From: Sphingobacterium sp. GVS05A
GTDB lineage: Bacteria > Bacteroidota > Bacteroidia > Sphingobacteriales > Sphingobacteriaceae
NCBI RefSeq assembly: GCF_019969845.1
Contig: NZ_JAHXYR010000004.1
Location: forward strand, 186,001 to 250,000
Length of the DNA: 64,000 nucleotides
Direction: 5' to 3'
In this document: positions 62,341 through 64,000 of the stretch, piece by piece
Layout: each line of letters begins with the position of its first letter
How positions within the stretch are numbered: position 1 is the first letter of the stretch
Translations under genes and position numbers: made by a program
The notes under the pieces: model-generated
Told to the model about the DNA's origin: nothing
Database searches by the model: none
What the model saw: the letters and a program-made list of their open reading frames with translations, nothing else

Positions 62341-63855
62341 ATGAAAAAGATAACTATATATCGTATTATACTTACGACGCTGTGTTTTACCAGCTTGTTT
62401 TCCTGTACCAAACTGAACGAGGAACCGGTAAGTATTTTGGATCCCAAGCAATATTTTAAGACCGAAGCGGATGCAGAAGCTTCAGTGATGGGGATTTACG
62501 GGCTTCTAGCCAATGCAGATTTTTATGGACGGCGATTGACCATGGTACTGCAATTACTGGGTGATGACATTGATATTGCGGATATTGGTACGCAATCTAG
62601 TCGGATTCAGTTGAACAGTTTTACACATGATGCGAGCAATCAGGATCTACTCGCGGTATGGAAAACCGCTTATCTGGGTATTGGCGCTGCAAATGCCGCA
62701 ATAGATGGTATTCCAGCCGTCACAATGAATGAGGCTAAAAAATCCGCCCTCATTGCCGAAGCGAGGTTACTTCGGGCGCTATATTACTATCACTTGGTTC
62801 AACTATTTGGGGATATTCCCTATATTGGGGAATTCGTCAGTGATCCAAGCAAGGTAATTGCTATCAGCAAAACTCCAACAGCAAAGGTTTATGAGAATAT
62901 CATCGCAGATTGTGAATATGCAATAGTGAATTTGCCAGATACCTATGCCAATAACAACAAAGCAAGACCATCCAAAGGCGCCGCTCAGACTTTGTTGGCT
63001 TCGGTCTATATGGTCTTGAAAAAATGGGATGATGCCGCTAAGATGGCTGAGGCTGTAATCAATGATGCAAACAAATACCAGTATGCTCTGGTCAAAGATT
63101 ATAATAGTCTATGGGATGCTAATCTTGGTTTTCAGACCGAGCATGTTTGGGTAGTTGATTTTCTGGGGGGAATTACCGGAGAAAATGCATCCAACCAAGA
63201 TTATACGGCGCCGATGACTGGTGTGCGGGATGCCGATATGTTGGGATGGAGCGTTATTGTACCATCAAATGGCGTATATGGTAGCTTTTCTGATCAAGAT
63301 TACAGAAAGAAAATTAGCTTTCTGACCGAAACACCAATAAAAGGAGTGATGACACCCTATCAGAAATGGAAATGGCCTCGTATACATACAGCAAAATGGT
63401 GTTTGCATCCGGGCACTAATGCTGGAGCGGATGGCTCTGACTCCGATATCAAACATGTTATCTTTCGCTATGCTGAAGTTCTTTTAATGGCAGCTGAAGC
63501 ATTAAATGAAAGTAAAGGCGGACCAACGGAAAAGGCATATAGCTATATAAATGCTGTTCGGGCTAGAGCAAGGTATACGCCACAGGGAGTACAGAATTAT
63601 CCTGCAGACTTAGCAACGGGTATGTCGCAGACAGACTTTAGAAAGGCAGTGCAGGAAGAACGTCGTATTGAATTAGCTTTTGAATGGAAAAGGTGGTACG
63701 ATATCAAACGTTGGGGACAAGTAGTAGATGCATTTACTAGGCAGGGAGCCTATGAAAGCCAGCCAAAAGTAAAAGATTTTCATGCACTGATGCCTATTCC
63801 TCAGGATGAAATCGCACGTAATACAAATTTACTGCCCCAAAATCCAGGGTATTAG
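62341..63855 (+). CDS. SusD/RagB family nutrient-binding lipoprotein, second system
   Basis: This lipoprotein of about 504 residues (lipobox LFSCTK, Cys22 with the start used here) has the SusD pattern: EARLLRALYYYHLVQLFGDI, a TPR segment KGAAQTLLASVYMVLKKW, and the closing LAFEWKRWYDIKRWGQ and MPIPQDEIARNTNLLPQNPG. ATG 62341 is preferred to 62335 because MKK starts a normal lipoprotein signal. It caps the SusC protein upstream. A very strong terminator follows, so no further gene is expected in the same transcript. Confidence 0.94.
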   Translation: MKKITIYRIILTTLCFTSLFSCTKLNEEPVSILDPKQYFKTEADAEASVMGIYGLLANADFYGRRLTMVLQLLGDDIDIADIGTQSSRIQLNSFTHDASNQDLLAVWKTAYLGIGAANAAIDGIPAVTMNEAKKSALIAEARLLRALYYYHLVQLFGDIPYIGEFVSDPSKVIAISKTPTAKVYENIIADCEYAIVNLPDTYANNNKARPSKGAAQTLLASVYMVLKKWDDAAKMAEAVINDANKYQYALVKDYNSLWDANLGFQTEHVWVVDFLGGITGENASNQDYTAPMTGVRDADMLGWSVIVPSNGVYGSFSDQDYRKKISFLTETPIKGVMTPYQKWKWPRIHTAKWCLHPGTNAGADGSDSDIKHVIFRYAEVLLMAAEALNESKGGPTEKAYSYINAVRARARYTPQGVQNYPADLATGMSQTDFRKAVQEERRIELAFEWKRWYDIKRWGQVVDAFTRQGAYESQPKVKDFHALMPIPQDEIARNTNLLPQNPGY

Positions 63856-63888
63856 TACAGCAATATCGGATTTCTTTGGTGTTAAATG

Positions 63889-63930
63889 AAAGAAAATATC
63901 AACTTGTAAATAGGTTGATATTTTCTTTTT
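63889..63930 (+). terminator. Strong intrinsic terminator after susD-2
   Basis: A 15-bp perfect stem (63889-63903 with 63914-63928) closes a 10-nt loop, and the T-rich arm ends in TTTTT, forming the U-tract. It starts 33 bases after the susD stop. Confidence 0.9.
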
Positions 63931-64000
63931 AAGGATAGATAATACCTTTTTTATATCATCGTCAAGAATGAAACAGCGATTGAAAATTTAATTTTCTTCA

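Noticed and set aside
1-64000. CRISPR arrays, tRNA or rRNA genes, IS elements and att sites
   Set aside because: None seen by eye: no regularly spaced direct repeats, no cloverleaf-type sequence and no transposase-like frame.

Overview
The window looks like a chromosomal segment of a Bacteroidota bacterium, most probably a Sphingobacterium-like member of the Sphingobacteriaceae. The evidence is three SusD-type genes (one cut by the window edge) with two complete SusC partners, promoters of the Bacteroidota type (TTG, about 20 bp, TAnnTTTG), low G+C, weak Shine-Dalgarno signals, and families common in this phylum (DUF2480, DUF1080, HD-Pnk, LytTR proteins without receivers). No rRNA, tRNA, IS element or CRISPR array was seen.

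Layout. 0-3.6 kb: end of a susD gene, then a thioredoxin-like protein and a TlpA-type protein. 3.6-12.8 kb: mostly single metabolic and hypothetical genes (FMN reductase, GNAT, WG-repeat-like, Nudix, AraC plus MFS pair, LytTR membrane protein) and an orphan + strand terminator with a possible small RNA. 13.0-14.8 kb: an RNA-repair operon, an ATP-dependent RNA ligase translationally coupled to an HD-phosphoesterase/polynucleotide kinase. 15.2-19.9 kb: HPPK-like, CPBP protease, DUF2255, a receiver-less LytTR fragment, a Crp-family regulator with a TTG start, DUF2199. 20.3-23.1 kb: a double-DUF1080 protein with a Gfo/Idh/MocA oxidoreductase, probably 3-keto-glycoside metabolism. 23.6-26 kb: HxlR plus flavodoxin-fold oxidoreductase, then an SDR with a start-less AraC gene. 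26.4-33.8 kb: a decayed DadA-like oxidoreductase, then M1 peptidase, dipeptidyl peptidase IV-like S9 and Xaa-Pro M24 genes with a divergent AraC regulator, a set suited to proline-rich peptides. 34.1-38.7 kb: fabF with TetR, then a SufR-like regulator divergent from a superoxide dismutase operon. 38.9-45.1 kb: histidine kinase/response regulator, cydAB, diheme cytochrome. 45.4-63.9 kb: sulfatase; a polysaccharide utilisation locus (GH3, glucoamylase-family/GH144-like, SusD, SusC, membrane-bound LuxR-type regulator) best explained as beta-1,2-glucan use; then a second susC/susD pair.

The most unusual signal is a four-copy family of short minus-strand RNA genes at 19.1, 23.5, 26.1 and 34.0 kb. 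Each has a TTG or TTTG box, a 20-bp spacer carrying a GTGTA-N5-TACAC dyad, a TAnnTTTG box, an almost invariant transcribed part of about 65 nt, and a terminator hairpin with an identical UCUCCCCG loop. The promoter positions that vary are those the consensus leaves free, and one base change in a terminator stem keeps pairing (G-U) only if the RNA is made from the minus strand. I read them as a multicopy, coordinately regulated sRNA family.

Other regulatory structure stands out. A 40-bp perfect palindrome overlaps the -33 box of the superoxide dismutase promoter. A dyad flanks the -33 box of the first susC promoter. Hairpins that resemble terminators follow all three susD genes. All functional names rest on reading the sequence and on family knowledge; no database search was run.
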